From Alcaligenes sp. SORT26 (GTDB lineage Bacteria > Pseudomonadota > Gammaproteobacteria > Burkholderiales > Burkholderiaceae_B), in contig NZ_CP070975.1 of assembly GCF_017377875.1 (NCBI RefSeq), positions 620,001 to 684,000 on the forward strand: a stretch of DNA of 64,000 bases. The letters are read 5' to 3'. Positions 24,566 through 33,607 of this stretch are shown one piece after another. The notes under the pieces were generated by a model that did no database searches, was not told the origin of the DNA, and saw only the letters and a list, made by a program, of their open reading frames with translations. Position 1 is the first letter of the stretch. The number at the start of each line of letters is the position of its first letter. Made by a program: the position numbers and the translations under genes.

Positions 24566-25729
24566 ATGGGATTGAAAAGTGGATCGGCGTCGGTCTGGGT
24601 AGCCGGATTTTTGTCGGTGTTGATTGCGTACGCCGGGCCGTTGCTGATCTTTATTCAGGCTGCACAAGTTGGACGGATTGCCGATGCGGAGCTGATCTCC
24701 TGGATCTGGGCGATCTCCATCGGTTCAGGCTTGAGCGGCTTGCTCCTTAGTGCCTATTTGAAGCTGCCCATTATTACGGCTTGGTCAGCACCGGGCACGG
24801 CTTTGTTGCTGACCTTGTTTCCCCAGATTTCCATGCCTGAAGTGGTGGGGGCGTATCTCAGCGCAGCCTTGATTATTGTCGTCATTGGTTTGACGGGCGG
24901 TTTTGAAAAGATTCTTTCCTTCATCCCCAAAGGCATTGCCGGGGGAATGATGGCCGGTATTTTGCTGCAGTTTGGTATGGCGACCTTCAAGTCCAGTACG
25001 GATATGCCTGCCATTGTGCTGGTGATGTTTGCAGTGTATTTGCTGGGCAAACGGTTTTTGCCGCGCTACGCGATTGTGTTGGTGGCTTTGTCGGGATTTG
25101 TGATGGCCATGGCCAGCGGGCAAGTCCATATGGAGGCCTTCAAGCTGGAATTGGCCAGCCCGGTGTGGGTAAGCCCGGAATTCAATATCGCCACTTTGCT
25201 TAGCCTGACCTTGCCGTTGGTCCTGGTCAGTTTGACGGGGCAGTATCTGCCGGGCATGGCGGTGTTGCAGTTGGCAGGCTATCCCACGCCATCGCGACCC
25301 GTATTGGCGGGGACCGGCCTGGCATCGATGCTGGTGGCCTGTTTTGGTGGCATCACTATTGTGCTGTCCTCCATTACGGCGGCCTTGTGTACAGGAAAAG
25401 ACGCCCATCCTGATCCCGACAAACGCTATGTCGCCGGGATTGCCAATGGCGTGTTTTACCTGCTGGGCGGAACCTTTGCCGGTTCGATTGTGTATTTATT
25501 TACCGCCTTGCCCGCGTCGCTGATTGCAGCCTTGGCGGGTCTGGCCTTGATAGGGGCCATTGTGGCCAATATGCGGGTGATGGTCAGCGAAAGTGGCTAT
25601 ATAGAGCCATCGGTCATCACATTTTTAACGACCGCATCAGGTATGAGCTTGTTTGGACTGGGCGCCGCATTCTGGGGCGTCGTGTTTGGCCTGTTGGCCT
25701 ACCGCTTGTTGGGTTCCAGACATAAGTGA
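24566..25729 (+). CDS. benE: Benzoate/H+ symporter
   Basis: A 387-residue BenE-family inner-membrane transporter with about 11-12 segments and the conserved SAPGTALL and GIAGGMMAGILLQFG stretches. GGGGAGA precedes its ATG. It is the last gene of the catechol cluster, so benzoate is the likely growth substrate. The benzoate dioxygenase genes are not in this window. Confidence 0.9.
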   Translation: MGLKSGSASVWVAGFLSVLIAYAGPLLIFIQAAQVGRIADAELISWIWAISIGSGLSGLLLSAYLKLPIITAWSAPGTALLLTLFPQISMPEVVGAYLSAALIIVVIGLTGGFEKILSFIPKGIAGGMMAGILLQFGMATFKSSTDMPAIVLVMFAVYLLGKRFLPRYAIVLVALSGFVMAMASGQVHMEAFKLELASPVWVSPEFNIATLLSLTLPLVLVSLTGQYLPGMAVLQLAGYPTPSRPVLAGTGLASMLVACFGGITIVLSSITAALCTGKDAHPDPDKRYVAGIANGVFYLLGGTFAGSIVYLFTALPASLIAALAGLALIGAIVANMRVMVSESGYIEPSVITFLTTASGMSLFGLGAAFWGVVFGLLAYRLLGSRHK

Positions 25730-25744
25730 AAAAAGGAAGAGACT

Positions 25745-27007
25745 ATGAATCAGTTGGCTGAATCCCTTGACCATGTATTAGAGCCTGTCTTGGCCGTCTT
25801 GCCACAGCGCCGTTGGGATCTGGATCGTTTGCGCGTTCTCTTGCAGTTGAATGTGCCGCCAACGGTGACCGTAGTCGGTAAATACAATCACGGCAAAAGC
25901 CGCTTGTTGAACGAGCTGATGGGCAGCGATGTGTTTAACGTCGCGGATCGCCGTGAAACAGTGGCTTTGGCCGAGCATGTGCACGAAGGCGTGCGCTGGC
26001 TGGATGCCCCCGGCTTGTATGCGGATGTCGCCTTGCAAGACGATGCCCTAGCGCGTGAAGCCATGGGTTTGCAGGCAGATATTCGCTTGTTCGTGCACGC
26101 CGCCAAAGAGGGCGAACTGGATGCACTGGAAAGCAATTTGCTGCAAGAGTTGGCGGCAGATCATCAACGTTCGCAGCGCCAGAACCTGATTGTGATCAGC
26201 CAGATCGATCAGTTGGCCGATGATGCTCAACAAGACAAAGTGCTGACAGCGATTCAGCAGCAGTGCGCCAGTGCGACCTTGCACCCTGTGTCCAGCACCC
26301 GCTATCGCCAGGGTCGTGAAGGCGCCAAGCAACGCATGCTGGAAAAAAGCGGTATTCCCGCTTTGCAGGCTTCCTTGGCAGCCGCTTTGCAGCGTGTGCC
26401 GCAAGCGCGCGAATTTGAGCGTGAAGCCTTGCTGACTAAACTGACACAAGAGCTCAATGCCTTGCAGCAAGCACAGGAACACAGCCTGAACAGTTTGCAG
26501 CAGACACAAAAGCAGCAGCGCATTGATTTTATTGAAGGCCTGAGCAAGATTCTGGAAGGGATAGAGACTGATTTGCAGCCGGTGATCAATGCACCCGGTG
26601 TAGACCATTCCCTGGTGCCCGATACCTTTGAGTTAGGTTTCAAGATGACGGCGGGCAAGCAGGAGCGCGCTCGTTTGCAGATTGCCTATTCACGTGCGTG
26701 TATCGCCATTAACGGACACTTGGTGGAATACGGTGCCGTAGGCCTGCCTGCCGCTCAACGTACGTCGGTACGCAGCATGGATACCGTCATGATCGCGGTG
26801 ATGGGCGTGTCCGTGAAGTACCGTGCCGATCTACGCCGCATCTTCTGCGAGCAGGCCGGACGCGACAAGCTGGTGCAGGACTTCACGCATTATTTTGAAG
26901 TCTCGGACGGCCGCGTTGCCTTGGAAAAGCAGATTGAGCTCACCGAGAGCCAGCTTGAGCAAACACGTCAGGCTTTGGAAGGTCTGTCCACATTGGAGCA
27001 TGCGTAA
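25745..27007 (+). CDS. Dynamin-like GTPase, first of a pair
   Basis: A 420-residue protein with a G domain then predicted long helices. G1 is GKYNHGKS at 45-52, G3 DAPG at 87-90 and the G4 position reads SQID rather than NKxD. Residues about 220-290 are Gln-rich and coiled-coil-like. It starts 15 bp after benE with AAGGAAGAG, but is functionally unrelated. Its stop overlaps the next gene (TAATG), so the two GTPases are coupled and may form a hetero-oligomer, as bacterial dynamin pairs often do. A membrane-remodelling role is inferred from the family. Confidence 0.75.
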   Translation: MNQLAESLDHVLEPVLAVLPQRRWDLDRLRVLLQLNVPPTVTVVGKYNHGKSRLLNELMGSDVFNVADRRETVALAEHVHEGVRWLDAPGLYADVALQDDALAREAMGLQADIRLFVHAAKEGELDALESNLLQELAADHQRSQRQNLIVISQIDQLADDAQQDKVLTAIQQQCASATLHPVSSTRYRQGREGAKQRMLEKSGIPALQASLAAALQRVPQAREFEREALLTKLTQELNALQQAQEHSLNSLQQTQKQQRIDFIEGLSKILEGIETDLQPVINAPGVDHSLVPDTFELGFKMTAGKQERARLQIAYSRACIAINGHLVEYGAVGLPAAQRTSVRSMDTVMIAVMGVSVKYRADLRRIFCEQAGRDKLVQDFTHYFEVSDGRVALEKQIELTESQLEQTRQALEGLSTLEHA

Positions 27008-28548
27008 TGTCGGTGGAACGCTCGTTTATCCAGGCCGTTGCGGCGCTGAATCCTGCCAGTCAGGATATGCAGCCTGCTATTGCCAAGATGGAGCAATGGC
27101 TGGTGGATCTGGGCCAGACGACCGTGGCCCAAGCCTTGACCGGTACTGCGCTGGTCGAGCAGGGCGCCTTGGCGCAGAGTGCCCGGCATTTGAATCAGCA
27201 ATTGCAGCAGCAGCGCGAGAGTTGGGCAGATTCCTGGACTGCGCTGGCACCGGCTCAGGATCTGGCGGATCGCTTCCGGGATCGCATCATGCTGCTGGTG
27301 TTTGGCTCCTTTAACGCTGGTAAAAGCTCGTTATGCAATTTCCTGGCTGATCGGTTTCGGCGGCAAGGGCAGAGCGTGGATTTCTTCCGCTTGGCGGATG
27401 GGCAGATACAGCCTATGCCTGAAGGGTTTCAGGAAGGCGCGACGGAAACGACGGTGGCTTTGCAAGGAGTTTGCCTGGGCGAAAAACTGGTCTTGCTGGA
27501 TACCCCCGGCCTGCACTCGGCCAATGCCCATAATGCTGCTTTGACGCAGCAGTTTCTGGAAAGTACCGATGCGCTTTTGTGGCTAAGCAGTTCCAGTGCG
27601 CCGGGGCAAGTTCAGGAGCTGGGTGATTTGCTGGTGGAGCTGCGTCGCAACAAGCCTTTATTGCCGGTTATCACTCGTAGCGATCGCATTGAAGAAGATG
27701 AGATCGATGACGAGATCGTTAAAGTTCTGTGCAATAAAACGGTAGAAAACCGCCAGTTGCAGGAAGAAGATGTAATGACTCGCGCTGCACAGGCCTTGAA
27801 CCATTGGGGCCTTGGTAGTGATCTGCTCAAACCCGCGGTGTCCTTGTCCGTGCATATGGCGCGTAGCCAGCAGGACGACGTGCAGGGGCTGGAGCAGGCG
27901 GGTTTCGAGCGCCTGTATCTGGCAGTCCAGGATCTATTGGGACCGGCCTTGGCTTACAAGCAACGCAAACCGGCCGAATTGCAGTTGCACCATATTGAAG
28001 AGGCCATACTTGGCCCCTTGACGCAAACCCTGGAACAAGCGGCTGCCCAATTGCGTCAGCGTATTGATGAGCAAACGGCCTTGCTGCAAGGGGCCGTACA
28101 AACTCTGACAGAAAGCACCTGGCGTCGTGTTGTGCCGCAATTGCCTACGGTGCTGGAAGCCCATGCCGCCAAGCAGGATGTGGCGGCCGTGCGTGCCGAG
28201 CTTGGGCAGAGCGTAGCGCAAGAGTTGGCAGCGCAAAGCCAGGTTCTGCTGAGCAATTATCAACTGATACAGCCTGCTGCACCCACGCTGATGGTGCCTG
28301 CCCATATTGGCTATGAAGTCTTTCAGGAGCAGGAAGAAGGGCAAGCGCCCCTGATTGACTACAACCGTCTGTATATGAGCCTGAATGATGTGATTATGGA
28401 CAGCGCCCAAGCTTTGGCCGAGCCGCTTGTCGAGCAGGCTGAGCACAGTCTGGAACAGGTAAGGCAAGAACTGCTGCAACTGGAAAATGCGGTGGCCGAA
28501 CAGGCGCAATCCCTGGAGGCGATCAAGCATCAATTGCACATAGCTTGA
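27007..28548 (+). CDS. Dynamin-like GTPase, second of a pair
   Basis: A 513-residue dynamin-family protein. G1 GSFNAGKS lies at 100-107, followed by the switch ETTVAL, G3 DTPGL and G4 TRSD. The C-terminal half is helical with repeated Gln/Glu-rich coiled-coil segments (EQAAAQLRQRIDEQTALLQ), typical of the stalk. No strong transmembrane paddle is seen. It is translationally coupled to the preceding GTPase. The pair could act in envelope maintenance or stress or phage defence, but nothing here decides between these. Confidence 0.78.
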   Translation: MSVERSFIQAVAALNPASQDMQPAIAKMEQWLVDLGQTTVAQALTGTALVEQGALAQSARHLNQQLQQQRESWADSWTALAPAQDLADRFRDRIMLLVFGSFNAGKSSLCNFLADRFRRQGQSVDFFRLADGQIQPMPEGFQEGATETTVALQGVCLGEKLVLLDTPGLHSANAHNAALTQQFLESTDALLWLSSSSAPGQVQELGDLLVELRRNKPLLPVITRSDRIEEDEIDDEIVKVLCNKTVENRQLQEEDVMTRAAQALNHWGLGSDLLKPAVSLSVHMARSQQDDVQGLEQAGFERLYLAVQDLLGPALAYKQRKPAELQLHHIEEAILGPLTQTLEQAAAQLRQRIDEQTALLQGAVQTLTESTWRRVVPQLPTVLEAHAAKQDVAAVRAELGQSVAQELAAQSQVLLSNYQLIQPAAPTLMVPAHIGYEVFQEQEEGQAPLIDYNRLYMSLNDVIMDSAQALAEPLVEQAEHSLEQVRQELLQLENAVAEQAQSLEAIKHQLHIA

Positions 28549-28651
28549 AGTATCGATGTTTCGGTATTACAAGATCATGTAGAGTAGAGAAACGTAGTTT
28601 ATCTAGCCGTCAAAAACCCGTGTTGATTTCGCAGATTGTGGCTTATTTGTT

Positions 28652-28680
28652 GAAATGCTAATGAGAATTGTTAGCATTTC
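28652..28680. promoter_or_regulatory. Fur-like palindrome upstream of ZIP transporter
   Basis: GAAATGCTAA and TTAGCATTTC are perfect arms around TGAGAATTG (28652-28680). The core TAATGAGAATTGTTA resembles a Fur box. It lies 134 bp before a ZIP-family metal transporter gene. Control by Fur or a Fur-family paralogue (Zur, Mur) is inferred. Confidence 0.6.
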
Positions 28681-28743
28681 GATATTTATGTTTTAAATCG
28701 AAGATGAAGTCGCTATGATGATTTGTACAGCATCCATGCCTTA

Positions 28744-28770
28744 GCAAAGAGCCGTTTTACGGCTCTTTGC
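28744..28770 (+). terminator. Perfect hairpin before ZIP gene
   Basis: GCAAAGAGCCGT and ACGGCTCTTTGC pair perfectly around TTT (28744-28770). No U-tract follows. It may terminate the dynamin operon or act in the 5' leader of the ZIP transcript, since it lies between the Fur-like site and the start codon. Confidence 0.5.
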
Positions 28771-28813
28771 GTCTGTACCGGGCATCCTGGGATAGCGTAA
28801 TTTTCTGGGGCGC

Positions 28814-29758
28814 ATGGCTATGAAACCGAAAACAAGCCACTACTTCTTACCCGCTAAGGGAACTTCGCCTAACTGGCGCCAACATCTGCGCCTGTGGGTT
28901 GGATTAATCATCTCCATGGGGGGCGTCTGGGCCCTCTGTCATCAGTTCTGGCTTTATGCGCAGGATCACCCGGTGGTCTTGCAGGCTCTGGTCGGCGGTT
29001 CAATCGCTGCGCTGGCAACGGCACTGGGTACGGTGCCCGTGATGTTCTCCCAAACCATGTCGCAGCGTACGCAAGATACCTTGTACGGCTTTGGGGCAGG
29101 GGTGATGTTGGCGGCATGTGCTTTCTCGCTGGTGTTGCCCGGCCTGGAAGCGGCAGAAAACCAGCAGGTATTTGGGGGCGGTGCCTGGGGTGCAGGCTCG
29201 GCGGTTGGCCTGGCTATCTTGTTAGGTGCGGCGGCTTTGATGTTGCTGGATCGTATCTTGCCTCACGAACACTTCATCAAAGGGCGCGAAGGCCCCGGCA
29301 GCACCTCGTCTACCAAGCTGCGTCGCACCTGGTTGTTTGTGATCGCGATTACCTTGCACAACTTCCCTGAAGGTCTGGCTATTGGTGTGGGTTATGTCGG
29401 TAATGAAGGCGTGCGCGCCAATGCACTGGCCACCGGTATTGCCATCCAGGACGTACCCGAGGGCCTGGTTGTTGCGCTGGCTTTGTTGGCAGCCGGTTAT
29501 AGCCGTACTTTTTCCGTTCTCCTGGGTATGGCCAGTGGCTTGGTCGAGCCGATAGGCGCCGTGCTGGGCGCGGTTGCCGTCAGCAGCTCGCTGGTGCTGT
29601 TGCCCTTTGGTCTGGGCTTTGCCGCCGGTGCCATGCTGTTTGTGATCAGCCACGAAATCATCCCGGAATCGCACCGACAAGGACACGAAACCTTTGCGAC
29701 GGGCGGTTTGATGATTGGCTTTGTACTGATGATGTTGCTGGATACCGCGTTGGGATAA
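28814..29758 (+). CDS. ZIP-family metal transporter
   Basis: A 314-residue inner-membrane protein with about eight segments. The metal-binding motifs HNFPEGLAIG and QDVPEGLVVALALL in helices 4 and 5 define the ZIP family (ZupT-like), which imports divalent metals such as zinc, iron or manganese. ATG 28814 is used; ATG 28820 is also possible. The Fur-like palindrome upstream suggests repression by metal. Confidence 0.88.
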   Translation: MAMKPKTSHYFLPAKGTSPNWRQHLRLWVGLIISMGGVWALCHQFWLYAQDHPVVLQALVGGSIAALATALGTVPVMFSQTMSQRTQDTLYGFGAGVMLAACAFSLVLPGLEAAENQQVFGGGAWGAGSAVGLAILLGAAALMLLDRILPHEHFIKGREGPGSTSSTKLRRTWLFVIAITLHNFPEGLAIGVGYVGNEGVRANALATGIAIQDVPEGLVVALALLAAGYSRTFSVLLGMASGLVEPIGAVLGAVAVSSSLVLLPFGLGFAAGAMLFVISHEIIPESHRQGHETFATGGLMIGFVLMMLLDTALG

Positions 29759-29785
29759 GAGCTTTGTTTCGCGTAGGCTAAAATC

Positions 29786-29828
29786 AAGCCTTTCCTGCCG
29801 CTGGCAAAAACCGGCGCAGGAGAGGCTT
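29786..29828. terminator. Long imperfect hairpin after ZIP gene
   Basis: AAGCCTTTCCTGCCGC and the complementary GCGCAGGAGAGGCTT stretch form an imperfect stem between 29786 and 29828 around CTGGCAAAAACCG. No U-tract follows. It probably ends the ZIP transcript. Confidence 0.5.
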
Positions 29829-29885
29829 CAAACTATCTGAAGCCCACCTGCGAATCAATCCTTCACCTTATCAATACGTTCCAGC

Positions 29886-30527
29886 ATGCTACGCATCGAC
29901 AATCTCAGTAAACACTATGGCGACTACCCCGTATTTCAGGGGCTGACTCATACTTTCCAGCCTGGATGTGTGGCGCTTTGTGAAGAAGACAGCACGGGCA
30001 AATCCACCTTGCTCAACATTATTGCGGGCCTGATCGAGCCGGATGCGGGCGAGGTTTGGATTGATGGGCATTCATTGGCACAAGCGCCACGGCAAGCCAG
30101 GGCCCGTATGGCCTATGTTCCCGATAATTGCATGCTCTTCCCGTCACAGACTGGGCGTGGATTGCTGGAGCAAGTCGCGTCTGAAAAGAACACAAGGGTG
30201 GACGAGGCCGCGCTGGATCTGGCCGACAGGCTGGGGCTGGTGCCGCATCTGGACAAGCGCTTTGAACAGATGTCGACAGGGACGCGCCGCAAGGTTTTTC
30301 TGACGGCGGCTGCCCTGGGAAATCCGGCTGTCATCATTGCAGACGGCCCTAGCAATGGGCTGGACGCGCAGGCTCGCAGTGCTCTGGCTGAACAGTTCAA
30401 TATCTGGTCTCAGGATCGCGTCGTGCTGTTTGCCAGCTACGATTTCGAACTGGTACAGGCTTGTGACGCGCAAACCATCAATGTTGCTGACCTGGGTGCC
30501 TCATCCCAGATTACCGGGCACGTCTAA
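29886..30527 (+). CDS. Degenerate ABC-type ATPase
   Basis: A 213-residue stand-alone ABC domain with altered catalytic motifs. Walker A reads CEEDSTGKST (32-41), where both early glycines of GxxGxGKS/T are lost though GKST remains. Walker B is followed by ADGPSNGLD, so the catalytic Glu (normally DEP) is Gly. The signature MSTGTRRKVFL is weak. Fold landmarks are otherwise intact, with no frameshift. No permease gene is adjacent. It may bind but not hydrolyse ATP, or be decaying. The start is ATG 29886. Confidence 0.75.
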   Translation: MLRIDNLSKHYGDYPVFQGLTHTFQPGCVALCEEDSTGKSTLLNIIAGLIEPDAGEVWIDGHSLAQAPRQARARMAYVPDNCMLFPSQTGRGLLEQVASEKNTRVDEAALDLADRLGLVPHLDKRFEQMSTGTRRKVFLTAAALGNPAVIIADGPSNGLDAQARSALAEQFNIWSQDRVVLFASYDFELVQACDAQTINVADLGASSQITGHV

Positions 30528-30615
30528 GCCACAAATTCGGCAATCCTACGGATTCTTTCACCTGTCCATCTCTCTACTATGGTTCTGCCAAGCAAACCAA
30601 AATAAAGGAGACGAC

Positions 30616-31725
30616 ATGGCAACAGGATATATTTGGAACACGCTTTACGGCTGGGTAGACACTGGGACGGGCAGTCTGGCCTCGGCCAATCTGGGGGCTC
30701 GTTTACAGCCGATTGGTCACCATCTGGCCCACCCGGACACCAAGCGCCGCTTTCACGAACTGGTCTGCGCATCCGGGCAGATTGATCACCTGACCACCAT
30801 CCAGGCCAAACCTGCACGCGACAAGGATATTTTGCGTGTTCACACCGCAGAGCATTTGGCGAATATGAAACGGGTCAGCGCCTTGCCGACCGGGGGCGAT
30901 ACGGGTGACGGCATCACTACCATGGGCAATGGCGGTCTTGAAATTGCCATGCTGTCCGCGGGTGGTGCGATTGAGCTGGTCAAGCAAGTGGTCAGCCGGG
31001 AAGTCAGCAATGGCTATGCGCTGGTGAACCCGCCGGGCCACCACGCTCCCCGTGCCGGAGCAATGGGTTTCTGCATTTTCAACAATACGTCGGTGGCCGC
31101 CGCGTATGCGCGTGAGGAGCTGGGGCTGGACCGTGTCGCGATTGTGGATTGGGATGTGCATCACGGCAATGGCACCCAGGACATCTGGTGGAATGATCCT
31201 TCCGTATTGACGATCTCTTTGCATCAGCATCTGTGCTTTCCGGCTCAAAGTGGTTTCACCAGCGAACGTGGTGAAGGCGAGGGCCTGGGCTACAACCTGA
31301 ACATTCCACTGCCACCTGGCGGCGGGAATGCGGCCTACGGCTATGCCATGGAAAAAGTGGTGCTGCCTGCCTTGCGTGCTTACAAGCCGCAATTGATCAT
31401 CGTGGGTTCCGGCTTTGATGCCAGCATGATGGACCCCTTGGCTCGCATGATGGTGACCGCTTCGGGCTTTCGCCAGATGGCGCGTCAGATTATCGATTGC
31501 GCCCAGGATGTGTGCGAAGGCCGCATTGCCTTTGTGCAGGAAGGGGGCTACAGCCCGCACTACCTGCCGTTTTGTGGTCAGGCCGTTATCGAGGAACTGA
31601 CGGGTGTACGCAGCTTGGCGGACCCTTATGCAGAGTTTCTGGGTGGTATGGGGGGTGACACGTTGCTGGATGCCGAACGTGCTTGCGTGGACGAGGCTGC
31701 GGCTTTGCTAAGCGATTTGCGTTAA
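30616..31725 (+). CDS. Class II histone-deacetylase-like amidohydrolase (HDAH)
   Basis: A 369-residue zinc amidohydrolase. Zinc ligands Asp180, His182 (WDVHHGNG) and Asp268 (GSGFDAS), His142-His143 (GHHAP) and Tyr312 (EGGYSPHY) all sit at the positions I recall for FB188 HDAH, which also has 369 residues. It removes acyl groups from lysine or polyamine-type amides; the natural substrate in bacteria is unclear. AAAGGAG precedes ATG 30616; the longer frame from 30337 overlaps the ABC gene. It appears to be a single-gene unit. Confidence 0.93.
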   Translation: MATGYIWNTLYGWVDTGTGSLASANLGARLQPIGHHLAHPDTKRRFHELVCASGQIDHLTTIQAKPARDKDILRVHTAEHLANMKRVSALPTGGDTGDGITTMGNGGLEIAMLSAGGAIELVKQVVSREVSNGYALVNPPGHHAPRAGAMGFCIFNNTSVAAAYAREELGLDRVAIVDWDVHHGNGTQDIWWNDPSVLTISLHQHLCFPAQSGFTSERGEGEGLGYNLNIPLPPGGGNAAYGYAMEKVVLPALRAYKPQLIIVGSGFDASMMDPLARMMVTASGFRQMARQIIDCAQDVCEGRIAFVQEGGYSPHYLPFCGQAVIEELTGVRSLADPYAEFLGGMGGDTLLDAERACVDEAAALLSDLR

Positions 31726-31771
31726 TCGTTTCCTGGCGGTGTAGTTTGAGCGGTGCCTGGACTTCGCCCCA

Positions 31772-32707
31772 TCAGTGGGAGAGTCCGGGCACGGCTGCCA
31801 GGATGGCACCATGCGCATCAGGCACATACCAATGATTAAGCGCGGCCTTGACCGCCGCCTCTGTTCGACGAGTAATCCCCAGCTTGCGATGCAAAGAGGT
31901 CACATGCGAATGCACCGTGCGTTCGCTTAGAAACAGACTGGCGGCGATCTCCCGGTCGGTATAGCCCGTCATCAGCCAGCCCAATACCTGGATTTCCTTG
32001 GCGCTTAATGCAGCGGGCAAGGCCATGGGCACAAGTCTGACCAGGACATCTCCCTTTGGAAAACGCTGCGCCTGCAATCGATAGCTGCGTTTTCCTTCCA
32101 GCCAGAATGCCTGCAATGTGGATGTCTCCTGTCGCATGAAGGACAGGGCTTTGGCCAGGGCGGGGCTGAAGGCTGAAGCGTGTGTTGCCATATCTTCGCG
32201 CAAGGCGAGCCCACCTGCTTGCGGCACCAGATGCAGCACGATGCCGTTGGGTGGTGCCATATTCTGCATGGCGTCTTCCAGCAATACTTTGGCGCCCAGT
32301 GCCAGTGTGCGCACATGGCGATTGAAGCGGCCGGCTTGCTGGGAAGAAAAGTGAATCATCCCCAGATAAGCATCGCCCCGTTGCAGCTCTACCGTCATCC
32401 CGTCCTGGAAACCACCGCGCAGCAGGGCATCCGTGTAAATGGCGGTGCTGCGAAAGGGGGGATTCATGGTGTCCGAGCATTCGGAGATGGACGGTGGCAG
32501 CAAATCCTGAGGGGAGGCTTGTGCCGTAAAGCCCGGCGCGTAAATCTGCGGAAAGCCGGTCCCCAAGGCCGAGGCACACTTCATGTTATAGCCCTCGCAA
32601 TGCAGCTCCAGATGAGTACGGCTGTGCGGGGCGCAACCAAGAAGCTGCACCGCATCGAAGTGAAACAGCGTACGTAGGGATTGGATACGGTCGCAGAGAC
32701 TCAACAT
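31772..32707 (-). CDS. LuxR-family transcriptional regulator
   Basis: A 311-residue protein with an unclassified ~230-residue N-terminal sensor region and a C-terminal LuxR/FixJ helix-turn-helix: LSAKEIQVLGWLMTGYTDREIAASLFLSERTVHSHVTSLHRKLG. There is no receiver domain or autoinducer-binding signature. It converges with the HDAH gene. Targets are unknown. Confidence 0.82.
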   Translation of the reverse strand: MLSLCDRIQSLRTLFHFDAVQLLGCAPHSRTHLELHCEGYNMKCASALGTGFPQIYAPGFTAQASPQDLLPPSISECSDTMNPPFRSTAIYTDALLRGGFQDGMTVELQRGDAYLGMIHFSSQQAGRFNRHVRTLALGAKVLLEDAMQNMAPPNGIVLHLVPQAGGLALREDMATHASAFSPALAKALSFMRQETSTLQAFWLEGKRSYRLQAQRFPKGDVLVRLVPMALPAALSAKEIQVLGWLMTGYTDREIAASLFLSERTVHSHVTSLHRKLGITRRTEAAVKAALNHWYVPDAHGAILAAVPGLSH

Positions 32708-32826
32708 GGTGGGGCCTGAGGAAGAATTTGCTAAGGGCGCTAACTACCAACATAGCGTGTGGTGCTTGAGCGCGCAATCGGGCCAAACCCAGGTCACAGG
32801 ATGACGCCGGTTCTTTAGCTTGGTCC

Positions 32827-32862
32827 CAAAAAACAAGAACCCTCCGTGGCGGAGGGTTGTCT
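32827..32862 (-). terminator. Intrinsic terminator of the SOD operon
   Basis: AACCCTCCG (32838-32846) and CGGAGGGTT (32850-32858) form a GC-rich stem. Read on the minus strand it is followed by CTTGTTTTTTGGG, a proper U-tract. It lies 80 bp after the sod stop codon. Confidence 0.85.
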
Positions 32863-32941
32863 TGATCGGGTGACAGAGCAGGTGGCTTCACCGTGTCTCT
32901 TCAAACCCGGAGAACACGGCCACGATCGCAGTCAGGCTGTC

Positions 32942-33553
32942 TTACTTGACCGCTTCCAGATAGCGTCTCAACACTTCAGGCCAATTAATCACATTGAAAA
33001 AGGCTGCAATGTATTCAGGCCGACGATTCTGATACTTCAGGTAGTAGGCATGTTCCCATACATCCAGACCCAGAATCGGTGTATTGCCCTGCATCAGGGG
33101 GCTGTCCTGATTGCCGGTGCTCTCTACCACCAGCTTCTTTTCGGGCGTGACGCTTAACCAGGCCCAGCCACTGCCAAATCGCGAGATAGCGGCTTTGGTA
33201 AACGCATCCTTGAAGGCTTCAAAACCACCCAGATCGCGATCAATCGCATGCGCCAGATCCTTGGGCACCGTTGTATCCGCATCAGGCGTCATGACTGTCC
33301 AGAACAGGCTGTGGTTGGCATGGCCACCGCCATTGTTGCGCACCACATTGCGCACGGACTCGGGCAGCGTATCCAGCCCGGCAACCAGCTCATCAATCGG
33401 TGGACAAGGCAAGCCAGCCGCTTCCAGCGCCGCATTCAGATTATTGATATAGGTCTGATGATGCTTGCTGTAGTGAATCTCCATGGTCTGGGTATCAATA
33501 TGAGGCTCCAGAGCATGGTAGGCATAGGGTAGGGCAGGTAGGGTGTAAGACAA
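32942..33553 (-). CDS. sodA: Superoxide dismutase, Mn-type
   Basis: A 203-residue Fe/Mn-family SOD. Metal ligands His27, His81, Asp164 and His168 are present, the last two in [20 protein letters not shown] and GNQDSPL favour the manganese form (Gly77 and Gln149). It is cytoplasmic. It lies 54 bp downstream of a small gene behind a strong Fur box, so it should be induced under iron limitation, as in the Pseudomonas orfX-sodA arrangement. A terminator follows. Confidence 0.93.
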   Translation of the reverse strand: MSYTLPALPYAYHALEPHIDTQTMEIHYSKHHQTYINNLNAALEAAGLPCPPIDELVAGLDTLPESVRNVVRNNGGGHANHSLFWTVMTPDADTTVPKDLAHAIDRDLGGFEAFKDAFTKAAISRFGSGWAWLSVTPEKKLVVESTGNQDSPLMQGNTPILGLDVWEHAYYLKYQNRRPEYIAAFFNVINWPEVLRRYLEAVK

Positions 33554-33607
33554 AACGCACTCCTCGATAAACCCCAGACAACAGCAGCCTGGGGGACAGA
33601 ATGAAAC

